DNA of 21,558 bases. Source: Planctomycetales bacterium (lineage in GTDB: Bacteria; 4484-113; JAFGCY01). Under the pieces are notes generated by a model, which saw only the letters and a list, made by a program, of their open reading frames with translations, made no database searches and had not been told where the DNA came from. Position 1 is the first letter of the stretch, and every line of letters starts with the position of its first letter. The translations under genes were made by a program, and so were the position numbers. The stretch is from positions 1 through 21,558 of the forward strand of contig JAHEFU010000018.1 of NCBI GenBank assembly GCA_024645305.1. Reading direction: 5' to 3'. Of the stretch, positions 14,494 to 21,558 are shown piece after piece.

Positions 14494-16578
14494 ATGTCGC
14501 AGATCCCCGATTCTGTCCGTGAGGAACTGGCACAGCTCAGGCAGGCTGTGGACGAGCACGCCTACCTTTACTACGTCCTTGACGCCCCCGTGATCAGCGA
14601 TGCTGAGTACGACCGCATGTACCGGCGCATCGTGGAGATCGAAATCCAGTACCCCGCGCTGATCAGCTCTGACAGCATCACGCAGAAGGTCGGCGGCCGG
14701 ACTCTCGACAAGTTCGAGCCGTTCACGCATGCCAGCCGTATGTACAGCCTGGAAAATGCACTCAGCGAAGAGGAATTCATTGCCTTCGATGAACGGATCT
14801 CCAGGATGCTGGGCAATTCAGGTGGCATCTTTGGCAACGAATACTTCTGTGAACCCAAACTCGACGGCCTCGCTGTTTCCATACGCTACGAAAACGGTGT
14901 CTATGCGGAGGCTGGAACCCGCGGTGATGGCATACAGGGTGAGAATGTCAGCCAGAATGTCCGGACCATTGCATCGCTGCCCCTGAAACTGCGTAGGAAG
15001 GTCAGCATCACCGTGCGTGGCGAGATCTTCATCCGCACGGCAGACTTCGAGGAATTCAACCGCAGTCGCGAAGAAGCGGGCGAGGAAATCTATGCAACCG
15101 CCCGCAATACCGCCGCCGGCAGCATCCGCCAGCTGGACAGTGCAGTCACGGCATCCCGTCCATTGTCAATTTACCTCTACAGCCTGGTGGAAGCCCAGGA
15201 GGAAGGACTGTCGTCGCAGGCGCAGGTGATTGATTTCCTGCGTGAATGCGGCCTGCCGGTCAACCCGCTGGGACATGTATGCAGCAGTCGTGACGAAGTT
15301 CTGGCCTTCCATGCGGACCTGGAGGCCATGCGCAGCGGCGGGATCGTGAGGGGCATGAGCCTGCCGTATGCCATTGACGGCATGGTCGTCAAGCTAAATG
15401 ACATCAGCATGTGGAACAGCCTGGGCTTCACTGCCAAGGCCCCGCGCTACATGCTGGCATACAAGTGGCCCGAGGCGGAAGTGGCAACCCTGCTCAATGA
15501 TGTGAGCTTCCAGATCAGCCGCCAGGGGGTCTACAGCCCTGTTGCCGAACTGGAACCGGCGCAGCTCGATGGGGTCACCGTGGCGCGGGCCACCCTGCAC
15601 AACCTGGATGAAATTGAGCGCTTGGACATCATGCTTGGTGACGAGGTTTTCATCAAACGCGGCGGTGAGGTGATTCCGAAGATCATCGGACGCAGCGGGC
15701 GACAGCGGGACGGCAGCGAGCGGCCGATCCCCCTGCCCTCTGTGTGCAGTTACTGCGAAAGCGCACTGATACTTGACGACGAGCGCAGTCACAACCTGCG
15801 CTGCCCGAACCGTGACTGCAGCGGCCGACTGGTGGAGCGCATCGCCTACTTTGCCAGCCGTGGCGTGATGGACATCGAGGGCTTTTCCCGCAAGACCGCG
15901 GCCAAACTTGTACAGGATGGGCTTGTGAATGAGCTGCCCGACATCTACAGGCTGAGTGTGGCACAGCTCAGTGAGCTGGAGGGTTTTGCTGACGTCAGCG
16001 CACAGAACATCCATGCGGCCATCCAGGCCACGCAGCAGCAGCCCCTGTGGCGCGTGATCTGCGGGCTGGAGATCAGCCAGGTGGGCAGCCAGACCGCCAA
16101 GCTGCTGGCAAGGCGCCTGGGCAGCATAGATGCCCTGTCTACTGCTACAACGGAGGAGCTGCAGAGGATCAGCGGGATCGGCAAGGTAATGGCGGATGAC
16201 ATCGTGGCCTGGTTCGCTGATGAGCGCAACCAGGCACTTGTCCAGGGACTGGCCGAGGCCGGCCTGATGATGAGTGAGGAAGAGACTGAGGCGGATGCAG
16301 GGCCAATGCTCTTTGATGAAAAGACCGTGGTGCTGACCGGGACGATTACATTTGCCAGCCGTGACCAGCTGAAGGACTGGCTGGAGCTTAACGGAGCAAG
16401 GGCCTCAAGCAGTGTTTCAAAGAAAACGGACATTGTGATCGCCGGTCCGGGGGCTGGCAGCAAGCTGGAAAAGGCCCAGAGCCTGGGTCTGGAGATCTGG
16501 GATGAAATGCGGCTGATTGAATGCATGCGCACACAGGCATCGCGCCCCAGCACGAAACCGGATTGGTGGCCGAAGTGA
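14494..16578 (+). CDS. ligA: NAD-dependent DNA ligase LigA
   Basis: LigA seals nicks in DNA using NAD+, in replication and repair. The 694-residue product has every expected domain. The Ia/NMN-binding region holds YLYYVLDAPVISDAEYD (24-40). The adenylation domain has Lys122 in EPKLDGLAV and RGDGIQGENV (143-152). An OB fold follows, then a four-cysteine zinc finger (C418, C421, C437, C442), helix-hairpin-helix repeats about 455-580, and a C-terminal BRCT domain from about 607 (KTVVLTGTITFASRDQL). Small departures are ATLHNLDEI for the usual ATLHNEDEI and ATARNTAAGS for NPRNAAAGS. The start matches the family N-terminus, although it has no ribosome site and may be leaderless. No zipA, which often precedes ligA in gammaproteobacteria, is present. 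Confidence 0.96.
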   Translation: MSQIPDSVREELAQLRQAVDEHAYLYYVLDAPVISDAEYDRMYRRIVEIEIQYPALISSDSITQKVGGRTLDKFEPFTHASRMYSLENALSEEEFIAFDERISRMLGNSGGIFGNEYFCEPKLDGLAVSIRYENGVYAEAGTRGDGIQGENVSQNVRTIASLPLKLRRKVSITVRGEIFIRTADFEEFNRSREEAGEEIYATARNTAAGSIRQLDSAVTASRPLSIYLYSLVEAQEEGLSSQAQVIDFLRECGLPVNPLGHVCSSRDEVLAFHADLEAMRSGGIVRGMSLPYAIDGMVVKLNDISMWNSLGFTAKAPRYMLAYKWPEAEVATLLNDVSFQISRQGVYSPVAELEPAQLDGVTVARATLHNLDEIERLDIMLGDEVFIKRGGEVIPKIIGRSGRQRDGSERPIPLPSVCSYCESALILDDERSHNLRCPNRDCSGRLVERIAYFASRGVMDIEGFSRKTAAKLVQDGLVNELPDIYRLSVAQLSELEGFADVSAQNIHAAIQATQQQPLWRVICGLEISQVGSQTAKLLARRLGSIDALSTATTEELQRISGIGKVMADDIVAWFADERNQALVQGLAEAGLMMSEEETEADAGPMLFDEKTVVLTGTITFASRDQLKDWLELNGARASSSVSKKTDIVIAGPGAGSKLEKAQSLGLEIWDEMRLIECMRTQASRPSTKPDWWPK

Positions 16579-16582
16579 TCTG

Positions 16583-16799
16583 CCGTCTCACGCAAGCGCT
16601 CGACGGTCTGGCCCTGCGACAGGAGCCAGTCCTGCCGGGTCCGGGCGGAAGTTAGACTTTAGTCGTCAGGCTATCCCCTAGCCTCCTTGCCCGGTAAGTG
16701 CCGGGCTGCCAGTGCCAGACTTGCGTCTGTCCTCCAAATCGACAGTAGAAACTGCCGGCAGTTCCCGCCGTTGCCAGCGGATACGGCCAAATGGCCGTA
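16583..16799. other. Hairpin-rich non-coding stretch downstream of ligA
   Basis: The gap from 16579 to 17005 holds no convincing gene but a row of inverted repeats. They are CCGTC/GACGG (16583-16606), CAGGA/TCCTG (16620-16634), AGGCTA/TAGCCT (16668-16684), GCCCGG/CCGGGC (16689-16706), CAGAC/GTCTG with a TTGC loop (16716-16729), a 14-bp palindrome AACTGCCGGCAGTT (16750-16763), and TACGGCC/GGCCGTA with an AAAT loop (16782-16799). None is followed by a T-tract, so no classical terminator is seen. A structured RNA, a repeat element or protein sites are all possible. Confidence 0.5.
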
Positions 16800-16919
16800 C
16801 TACCATTCCAGTGGGATCGGGCTCCCGGTTTCAGGAATTGCTCCCCAGGGGCAGTGGCCTCGCTCCCGACTTGCTTCGCCGGCCAGTACCCCAGGCATGC
16901 ATGCTGGCTGTATTTTACC

Positions 16920-16946
16920 GGAATTGTCTGGAATTGCTAGGAATTG
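16920..16946 (+). repeat. Three GGAATTG repeats spaced 10 bp apart
   Basis: GGAATTG occurs at 16920, 16930 and 16940, exactly one helical turn apart, and a fourth copy lies at 16834-16840. The copies sit about 60-85 bp beyond the 3' end of tRNA-His in the non-coding gap. Confidence 0.6.
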
Positions 16947-17005
16947 CAATGTTAAAGCCCGTGCTGCCGTGTTAATGGCAGGCCAGGGAGAAGGGAGGGA
17001 ATGAA

Positions 17006-17079
17006 TACGGGGGGAGGGTCTCGAACCCACGACCTCCAGGTCCACAACCTGGCGCTCTAACCAACTGAGCTACCCCCGC
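17006..17079 (-). tRNA. tRNA-His (GUG anticodon)
   Basis: The minus strand folds as a 74-nt tRNA. It has acceptor GCGGGGG with CCCCCGT (outer pair G-U), D arm GCTC/GAGC, anticodon stem CCAGG/CCTGG around TTGTGGA (anticodon GTG), and T loop TTCGAGA. The T stem has a U50-U64 mismatch. Position -1 is C rather than G, and base 73 is A rather than C, so the usual G-1:C73 identity pair of tRNA-His is absent from the gene. CCA is not encoded. The gene is on the same strand as sucC, 51 bp downstream of its stop, with its own -10 box at 17092-17097. Confidence 0.9.
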
Positions 17080-17091
17080 GTCGGGAGAGGG

Positions 17092-17097
17092 ATTATA
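17092..17097 (-). promoter_or_regulatory. -10 box for tRNA-His
   Basis: A perfect TATAAT on the minus strand lies 12 bp upstream of the tRNA 5' end, so transcription would start about 6 nt before the mature tRNA. The -35 is weak (TGTTCA at 17-bp spacing). Confidence 0.5.
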
Positions 17098-17130
17098 CCG
17101 TCGAATTGGCGGATTGAACAGATCCGGCAC

Positions 17131-18291
17131 TCAGGCTCCTGCCGCTTCCGCGTTGACCAGTTCCACGATCTTCTGGGCACCTTCCCACATGCTGCCCACG
17201 AACACCAGCGGCTTGTCGCAGTTGTCGAGGATCTCGCGGGCCAGTTCCTCTCGTGTACCCGTCAGGCGCAGTACGATCGGGACCTTGCGCTCCAGCTTGT
17301 CGTACACGTCCACGATGCCCTGGGCCACGAGGTCGGTGCGGGTGATGCCACCGAACACGTTGATGAAGATGCCCTTCACATCGGGATCGCGCAGCACTGC
17401 GGTGATGCCCTTCTGCACACCCTCGGCCGTGGCTGAACCACCGAAGTCCAGGAAGTTGTTCGGTGTCCCGCCGGCGCGCTTGACGACGTCCATCGTTGTC
17501 ATCACCAGGCCGGCGCCGTTGCCGCAGATACCCACGTTGCCACCTGGCAGGTGGACGTAGGTCAGCCCTTCCTCCTGGGCCTTGACTTCATACTCATCCA
17601 GTTCAGAACCCGCCTCACGAAGTTCAGCGACTTCCTTCTGGCGGTACAGAGCGTTGTCATCGAAGTTCATCTTGGCATCGATGGCCAGCACCTCGCCCTG
17701 TTTTGTAATCACAAGCGGGTTGATTTCCGCCATCTCGGCATCGGTGGCCATGAAGCAGTCATAGAGCTTGTCAATGAAGCTGGCGATCTGGCGGGCCTTG
17801 GATGTATCGACGCCACTGCGGTAGACGGCCTGGCGGATTTCGTAATCCTGGATGCCCACCGTAGGGTCGATGTTGACCTTGGTGATCTTCTCGGGGGTGC
17901 TGGCGGCGACTTCCTCGATGTCCACTCCACCGGCGGCACTGAGGATCAGCACCACGCTCTTGTCCTCACGGTTGAGGGTGAAGCCAAGGTAATACTCGGT
18001 CTCGATATCCACGGCATCCGCCACGAGGACCCGGTCGACCGTCAGACCCTTGATTTCCATCCCGAGGATCTTCGTCGCCACGTCATAGGCTTCCTGGGGG
18101 GTCTTGGCCAGTTTCACTCCGCCAGCCTTGCCGCGGCCTCCGGCATGCACCTGGGCCTTGACCACCACCATGCTGCCGATCTTCTCTGCGATGGCCTTGA
18201 CTTCATCGGCCGTGCGGGCCAGCTCCCCGTGGTTCGTGGGGATGCCGAACTTGCTCATCAGTTCACGTGCCTGGTATTCATGGATCTTCAT
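17131..18291 (-). CDS. sucC: Succinyl-CoA ligase beta subunit SucC
   Basis: SucC is the nucleotide-binding beta subunit of succinyl-CoA synthetase in the TCA cycle. The 386-residue product begins MKIHEYQARELMSKFGIP. It has the ATP-grasp fold with VVKAQVHAGGRGKAGGVK (43-60), AEINPLVI and a metal-site region around DAKMNFDDNA. The C-terminal CoA-ligase domain has GNGAGLVMTTMDVV, NFLDFGGSA and INVFGGI. The GNGAGL form, rather than VNGAGL, is more usual outside the enteric bacteria. sucD does not follow: downstream are tRNA-His and the convergent ligA. A TATAAT sits upstream at 18327-18332. The ATG at 18289-18291 gives the exact family N-terminus. Confidence 0.95.
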   Translation of the reverse strand: MKIHEYQARELMSKFGIPTNHGELARTADEVKAIAEKIGSMVVVKAQVHAGGRGKAGGVKLAKTPQEAYDVATKILGMEIKGLTVDRVLVADAVDIETEYYLGFTLNREDKSVVLILSAAGGVDIEEVAASTPEKITKVNIDPTVGIQDYEIRQAVYRSGVDTSKARQIASFIDKLYDCFMATDAEMAEINPLVITKQGEVLAIDAKMNFDDNALYRQKEVAELREAGSELDEYEVKAQEEGLTYVHLPGGNVGICGNGAGLVMTTMDVVKRAGGTPNNFLDFGGSATAEGVQKGITAVLRDPDVKGIFINVFGGITRTDLVAQGIVDVYDKLERKVPIVLRLTGTREELAREILDNCDKPLVFVGSMWEGAQKIVELVNAEAAGA

Positions 18292-18326
18292 CTTGGGTCC
18301 TGTCTTATCGGGGTTTTGCCGGGCAG

Positions 18327-18332
18327 ATTATA
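18327..18332 (-). promoter_or_regulatory. -10 box for sucC
   Basis: A perfect TATAAT on the minus strand places a start near 18320, giving a leader of about 30 nt to the sucC ATG. No strong -35 is visible. Confidence 0.5.
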
Positions 18333-18392
18333 GCGCGGGACCAGTGCAGTATCCTGGCTCAGGCAGGGTCCCCGTCCTGCGCTTTCCCAGGG

Positions 18393-18426
18393 TTGTTTGC
18401 AATGATATTAAGTTATCATTAAACAA
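18393..18426. promoter_or_regulatory. Long AT-rich dyad between sucC and the metal-export operon
   Basis: AATGATA (18401-18407) and TATCATT (18414-18420) are perfect inverted repeats around TTAAGT. TTGTTT (18393-18398) and AAACAA (18421-18426) extend the symmetry outward with a 2-nt bulge. It lies 92 bp before the Cys-rich protein start and about 100 bp from sucC. Its size and composition resemble operators of metal regulators such as Fur-family proteins, but no regulator gene is in the window to support a specific name. Confidence 0.5.
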
Positions 18427-18517
18427 AACGAAGATTAAATCGTCAGGATGCATGTGGGACATCTGACAGGCGAAATGTACGGCGCAGACCACATGTGCTA
18501 GTCTCACAATAGTTGAA

Positions 18518-19030
18518 ATGAAAAATTTCACTTCAGTCAGGTTCATGGCGGTGCTGCTTTTCAGCCTGCTCTTCACGCAGCTGGATCCCGGTGGCGCCAT
18601 GGTATGTCTGGCCGAAAACGGCGGCATCAGCTACAGCCTGAACTGCTCCTGTGATAGTCCTGGTGAGCAAACGGGTCCCGGATGCCTGGCCTGTCAACAT
18701 GAGGCGGCTGAATCGCCGGGAGGCTGCGAGCAGCAGGATGCTTTACCGGCCTGCTGTGCAGACACAGGCAGCCCGGATTCGAAAAATGCGCCTGAGCACA
18801 AAAGCTGCTGCCACAACTTCGAAATCAACCTGATCCTTGTAGCCAACCTGCAGCTCAGTCCACCCGAGTGGACTATGGCCTCCAACCCCCTGCCTGTCTC
18901 CAGCGGACTGGCAGTCTCTGATGCCTTGATCTCTGCCTGCAGTGGCATTTATGCCGATCTGCCACCTCCCCTGCCGGACCGCAGTCCGGACAACCTGCTT
19001 ATAACCCGTTCCATCCGCCTCCTGCTTTAG
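18518..19030 (+). CDS. Cys-rich secreted protein at the head of a metal-export operon
   Basis: I do not recognise the family. The 170-residue product has a basic N-terminus and hydrophobic core (about 8-20, FMAVLLFSLLF), so a signal peptide is likely. The middle holds 11 cysteines, at 30, 43, 45, 56, 59, 70, 79, 80, 97, 98 and 141, including CSC, CxxC and two CC pairs with nearby histidines. A conserved-looking C-terminal tail ends ITRSIRLLL. Small Cys-rich exported proteins of this general shape occur next to heavy-metal efflux operons. Metal binding in the periplasm is my inference from the cysteines and the neighbours. The start has no clear ribosome site; an in-frame ATG at 18545 is an alternative. 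It lies 88 bp upstream of the outer-membrane factor. Confidence 0.7.
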   Translation: MKNFTSVRFMAVLLFSLLFTQLDPGGAMVCLAENGGISYSLNCSCDSPGEQTGPGCLACQHEAAESPGGCEQQDALPACCADTGSPDSKNAPEHKSCCHNFEINLILVANLQLSPPEWTMASNPLPVSSGLAVSDALISACSGIYADLPPPLPDRSPDNLLITRSIRLLL

Positions 19031-19118
19031 GATCAGCCCACCGGACTGATCCATGAGTCATCGCGTATTATCACGCGGTAACCGGCCACGCACCGCGCGG
19101 CCACAGGAGAGCAAAAGG

Positions 19119-20798
19119 ATGAATATCCAGATGCGCCTGGCTGTCATGGCAGGACTGGCACTGCTAATGTCCCTGAGTGGACCCGCTGTTTCCAGTGAAT
19201 ACACTTCAGTGGAAATCGGAAGCACGCGCCAATACCTGCGCAACCAGGCCAATAGCCAGCCGAAGCACTACTTCCCCGATGATGAGGCCCTAGACGCCCG
19301 CATCGGCACGGTGATCGGCAACATGGACGAGCTGCTGGCAGCACTGCATGCGCTGCCGCCAGAGCTTGTGCGTGATGACATCGAACGGGTCGTCAACCAC
19401 GCCGAGCTGCTGGGACTCGTCAACATGGCCCTGGAGAACAGTCCGGAACTGTCACCCTACCGCACGCAACTCGCGGCCCAGGCCGCACGCACACGCCAGG
19501 CCGGCGCCCTGCGCGACCCGATGCTGATGTTCAACCTGATGAACTTCCCGGCTCCCCAGCTGCCGATTGACGACATGCCCATGACCGGAATGCAGATCGG
19601 GCTCAGCCAGAGCTTCGAGGGTTATGGCAAGCGCAAGCTGCGCCGCTCCATCAGCAACCTGGAGGAGCAGCTGACCCAGTACTCCCTGGCGCAGCGCGAG
19701 CTGGATCTGATCGGGAAGGTGTCCGATACCTACTTCGATATGCTGGAAACGCAGGCCCGCCTGCGGATCCTCGACGAGAATATCGAGCTGATGCATATCC
19801 TCATCGAGCTGGCCGGCGTCAAGGCCAGCCTGGGACAGACCAGCCAGGCGCGGCTGATTGACAGCCAGCTGGAACTCAGCAGACTTACGGAGCGGCGGGT
19901 GCTGCTCACTTCAATGCTTGGCAAGCAGCGCAACCAGATGGCCGGCCTGCTGGGCAACGACCCGGCCTTCGCTGCCATGGAGCTGATGCTCACGGCTGAG
20001 TATCCGCTGGCGCATGCACCCGTGATTGACAACGCAGCTCTCTTCGGCGAGAGCCTGGAGCGCCGCCCGGACTACCTGCGCCTGACACTGATGGAATACC
20101 AGCATGACCTGATGCTCGAGCTGGCAACGCGGGGCTACCGTCCGGACTACACGATCAGCACGAACATGAGCTTCCGCTGGGGCATGCGCAGCCTGGTTTC
20201 AGCCGGGATCAGCTTCCCGCTGCAGACCCACAAGGAGGAGCGCCAGGATGCGGCCGTGCAAGAAGCGCGGGCCGAGCGAGCACTGGTGGATGACAGCAAG
20301 GCGCTGCTGACCAACAACCTGGCAACACAGATCACCGGCATCGAACTGGAGCTGGCCGAGGACAGCGACATCATCGCCATGTACCGCGATGTACTCGTAC
20401 CCCAGGCCAGGCTCGGGCTGGAGAGTGAACTGCGCAGCTACAGCGCGGAGGGCGTGGTGCTTGATGAACTGATCAAGAGCCAGCTCGGGCTGCTGAACCT
20501 GCAGCAGGAACTGGAACTGCGGCACATCAGCTACCTTGCCAACCTGGCGCGGATGCAGATCCTGACCGCCGGGGCCTTTGACCCGGCACCTTACCTGCTG
20601 GGCCAGCCCGATTTCGCCCAGATGATGGACGGCGTGAATGAACTGGCGCAGAATGCAGCCTCCGAAGCGGAGGAGCAGTCAATTGCCAGGGAGATCAATC
20701 CATTCATTGAGGATCTGGACCTGCCCAGCGACATCCCGCCGATCAGCATTCCTGACCGCGATTCTGAAGATGCATCCAAGGATGAGAACGATGACTGA
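19119..20798 (+). CDS. TolC/CusC-like outer-membrane efflux factor
   Basis: The 559-residue product starts at the ATG at 19119, with AGGAGAGCAAAAGG upstream. An in-frame ATG at 19053 would put 22 charged residues before the signal peptide. The signal peptide covers about residues 1-26 (cleavage probably after GPAVSS). No lipobox cysteine is present, unlike E. coli CusC. The body carries the two helical OEP repeats of outer-membrane efflux proteins. Recognisable parts are NSPELSPYRTQLAAQAAR, ISFPLQ and long heptad-like helices with LIDSQLELSRL and LDELIKSQLGLLNLQQEL. The C-terminus has an acidic Asp/Glu/Ser-rich tail. It would form the outer-membrane channel of a tripartite pump. The next gene overlaps its stop by 8 nt. 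Confidence 0.88.
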   Translation: MNIQMRLAVMAGLALLMSLSGPAVSSEYTSVEIGSTRQYLRNQANSQPKHYFPDDEALDARIGTVIGNMDELLAALHALPPELVRDDIERVVNHAELLGLVNMALENSPELSPYRTQLAAQAARTRQAGALRDPMLMFNLMNFPAPQLPIDDMPMTGMQIGLSQSFEGYGKRKLRRSISNLEEQLTQYSLAQRELDLIGKVSDTYFDMLETQARLRILDENIELMHILIELAGVKASLGQTSQARLIDSQLELSRLTERRVLLTSMLGKQRNQMAGLLGNDPAFAAMELMLTAEYPLAHAPVIDNAALFGESLERRPDYLRLTLMEYQHDLMLELATRGYRPDYTISTNMSFRWGMRSLVSAGISFPLQTHKEERQDAAVQEARAERALVDDSKALLTNNLATQITGIELELAEDSDIIAMYRDVLVPQARLGLESELRSYSAEGVVLDELIKSQLGLLNLQQELELRHISYLANLARMQILTAGAFDPAPYLLGQPDFAQMMDGVNELAQNAASEAEEQSIAREINPFIEDLDLPSDIPPISIPDRDSEDASKDENDD

Positions 20799-21558
20799 CA
20801 ACGGACAGCATGACGCTGAAGTGCAGGCGGAATCCCTCTTCTATGAGGAGCCTGCCCGCAGCAGTGTTGCTGAGGGATTCGGCGTACTCCTGGCGCTGCT
20901 GGCCCTGGCCGTGATCGGCTTCGCCGGCTACATCTGGCTGACACCTGGCGTGGAGTATGCGGATTACCTGCAGCGCGGTGGCAAAGCGGATATGGCGACA
21001 ATGCCGGCAGCCGAGGAGGGTGCCTCCAATGCATCCATGCCGGGCATGGACAGCATGGAGGAGGAAGTACGCTGTCCCGTCTGCAACATGTTCGCACTCC
21101 GCAGTAAGTCTGCCATCATGGCCCGCTGGTCAGACGGCAGTGAGACGCATCATGACAGCTGGGACTGTGTTGCCAACTGGGCAGCCGATAGTGACCTGCA
21201 ACTGACCGCTGCCAGCGTTGTGGCCTACACAGCTGATGACAGTGAAGCGCAGTGGCTGGATGCTGAGAACGCCGCATACCGCTTTGGGACTGACACAGGC
21301 ATTGCGGGCAGCATGCCGCCCAACGTGGCAGCGTTTGCTGATCGTCAATCTGCGGAAGCCGCTGCGGAGATGGGTGGTGAAGCGCTGGACTTCAGCGCTC
21401 TGCTGGCCAGGCTCGGCGTGGAGTATGGAAATGCTACGTCCGGTATGACAGCTTCGCAGGGAGCAACTGAGGATTCCATGGAGAACATGCCGATGGATTC
21501 AGGGGCAGGTCACGACCACAGCGCGGATAATTCGATGAGTCCCGCTTCAGATGACGGT
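20791..21558 (+). CDS. Membrane-anchored NosL-domain copper-binding protein (3' truncated by window)
   Basis: The frame is open from the ATG at 20791 (AAGGA 8 nt upstream) to the window end, 256 codons without a stop. It overlaps the upstream gene by 8 nt. Residues 29-50 form one hydrophobic anchor. Residues 66-92 are a Met-rich linker (MATMPAAE, ASMPGMDSME). Residues about 93-208 are a NosL domain: CPVCNM (95-100) as the copper site, DSWDC (122-126), then WLDAENAAYRFGTD and SMPPNVAAFADRQSAEAAA. Residues 219-250 are again rich in Met and His (MENMPMDSGAGHDHS). NosL proteins bind Cu(I). The position after the outer-membrane factor suggests a copper chaperone for an RND pump, or a NosL module fused to the periplasmic adaptor, as the coding region continues. 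Confidence 0.85.
   Translation, partial: MTDNGQHDAEVQAESLFYEEPARSSVAEGFGVLLALLALAVIGFAGYIWLTPGVEYADYLQRGGKADMATMPAAEEGASNASMPGMDSMEEEVRCPVCNMFALRSKSAIMARWSDGSETHHDSWDCVANWAADSDLQLTAASVVAYTADDSEAQWLDAENAAYRFGTDTGIAGSMPPNVAAFADRQSAEAAAEMGGEALDFSALLARLGVEYGNATSGMTASQGATEDSMENMPMDSGAGHDHSADNSMSPASDDG

Noticed and set aside
16651..16657. GTTAGAC resembling an integron attC core
   Set aside because: No matching RYYYAAC partner or attC-like arms at the right spacing, and no cassette structure.
16583..16799. Rho-independent terminator for ligA
   Set aside because: The hairpins are not followed by T-tracts.
16687..17004. 105-codon plus-strand open frame downstream of ligA
   Set aside because: No ribosome site, no recognisable domain, Pro/Arg/Ala-rich composition, and it spans the hairpin array.
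16579..17079. Integration site at the tRNA-His 3' end
   Set aside because: No repeat of the tRNA 3' end and no integrase gene in the window.
17551..18333. 260-codon plus-strand open frame
   Set aside because: Antisense to sucC; a codon-bias shadow.

Overview
This window comes from a GC-rich Gram-negative bacterium. An outer-membrane efflux factor with a signal peptide, a soluble transhydrogenase, LigA, MurB and near-consensus sigma-70 -10 boxes all point that way. Many genes suggest a proteobacterium, but the placement stays open. Neither tRNA gene encodes its CCA end, and the tRNA-His lacks both the encoded G-1 and C73, which argues against a typical enteric-type gammaproteobacterium.

Layout. 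1-3.1 kb: the 3' end of a TIGR01777-type NAD(P)-binding epimerase, a cysteine dioxygenase, then on the minus strand a PhzF-family protein translationally coupled to a TrmA/RlmD-like 5-methyluridine methyltransferase. 3.2-4.5 kb: alanine racemase. 4.5-9.0 kb (minus strand): a complete selenocysteine locus in the order selD-selA-selB-selC, with spacings of 4 nt, an 8-nt overlap and 53 nt. 9.0-11.2 kb: a divergent NifS-like cysteine desulfurase and murB, abutting with no gap. 11.1-12.6 kb: sthA, convergent with murB and overlapping it. 12.8-14.5 kb: two unassigned membrane proteins, one carrying a RanBP2-type zinc finger. 14.5-16.6 kb: ligA. 16.6-17.0 kb: a non-coding stretch rich in hairpins. 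17.0-18.3 kb: tRNA-His and sucC (minus strand), with no sucD beside it. 18.5 kb to the end: the start of a metal (probably copper) export operon, made of a Cys-rich secreted protein, an outer-membrane factor and a membrane-anchored NosL-domain protein cut off by the window edge.

Main point. A plain ORF reading of selD starts at an internal ATG and loses its catalytic N-terminus. Reading upstream in frame gives an ATG with a perfect AGGAGG and an in-frame TGA at codon 15. That TGA sits exactly where SelD proteins carry the catalytic Cys/Sec, three residues before the conserved Lys. SelD is therefore almost certainly a selenoprotein, made by the machinery encoded with it. A candidate bacterial SECIS hairpin lies 16 nt after the TGA. 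The operon thus contains its own feedback: selenophosphate is needed to finish the enzyme that makes selenophosphate, and the TGA sits at the front of the first cistron.

How the genes work together. The NifS-like enzyme may deliver selenium to SelD, SelD makes selenophosphate, SelA converts seryl-tRNA-Sec to selenocysteyl-tRNA-Sec, SelB carries it to UGA codons, and selC supplies the tRNA. The copper module would bind, chaperone and export metal across the envelope; the inner-membrane pump is presumably just beyond the right edge.
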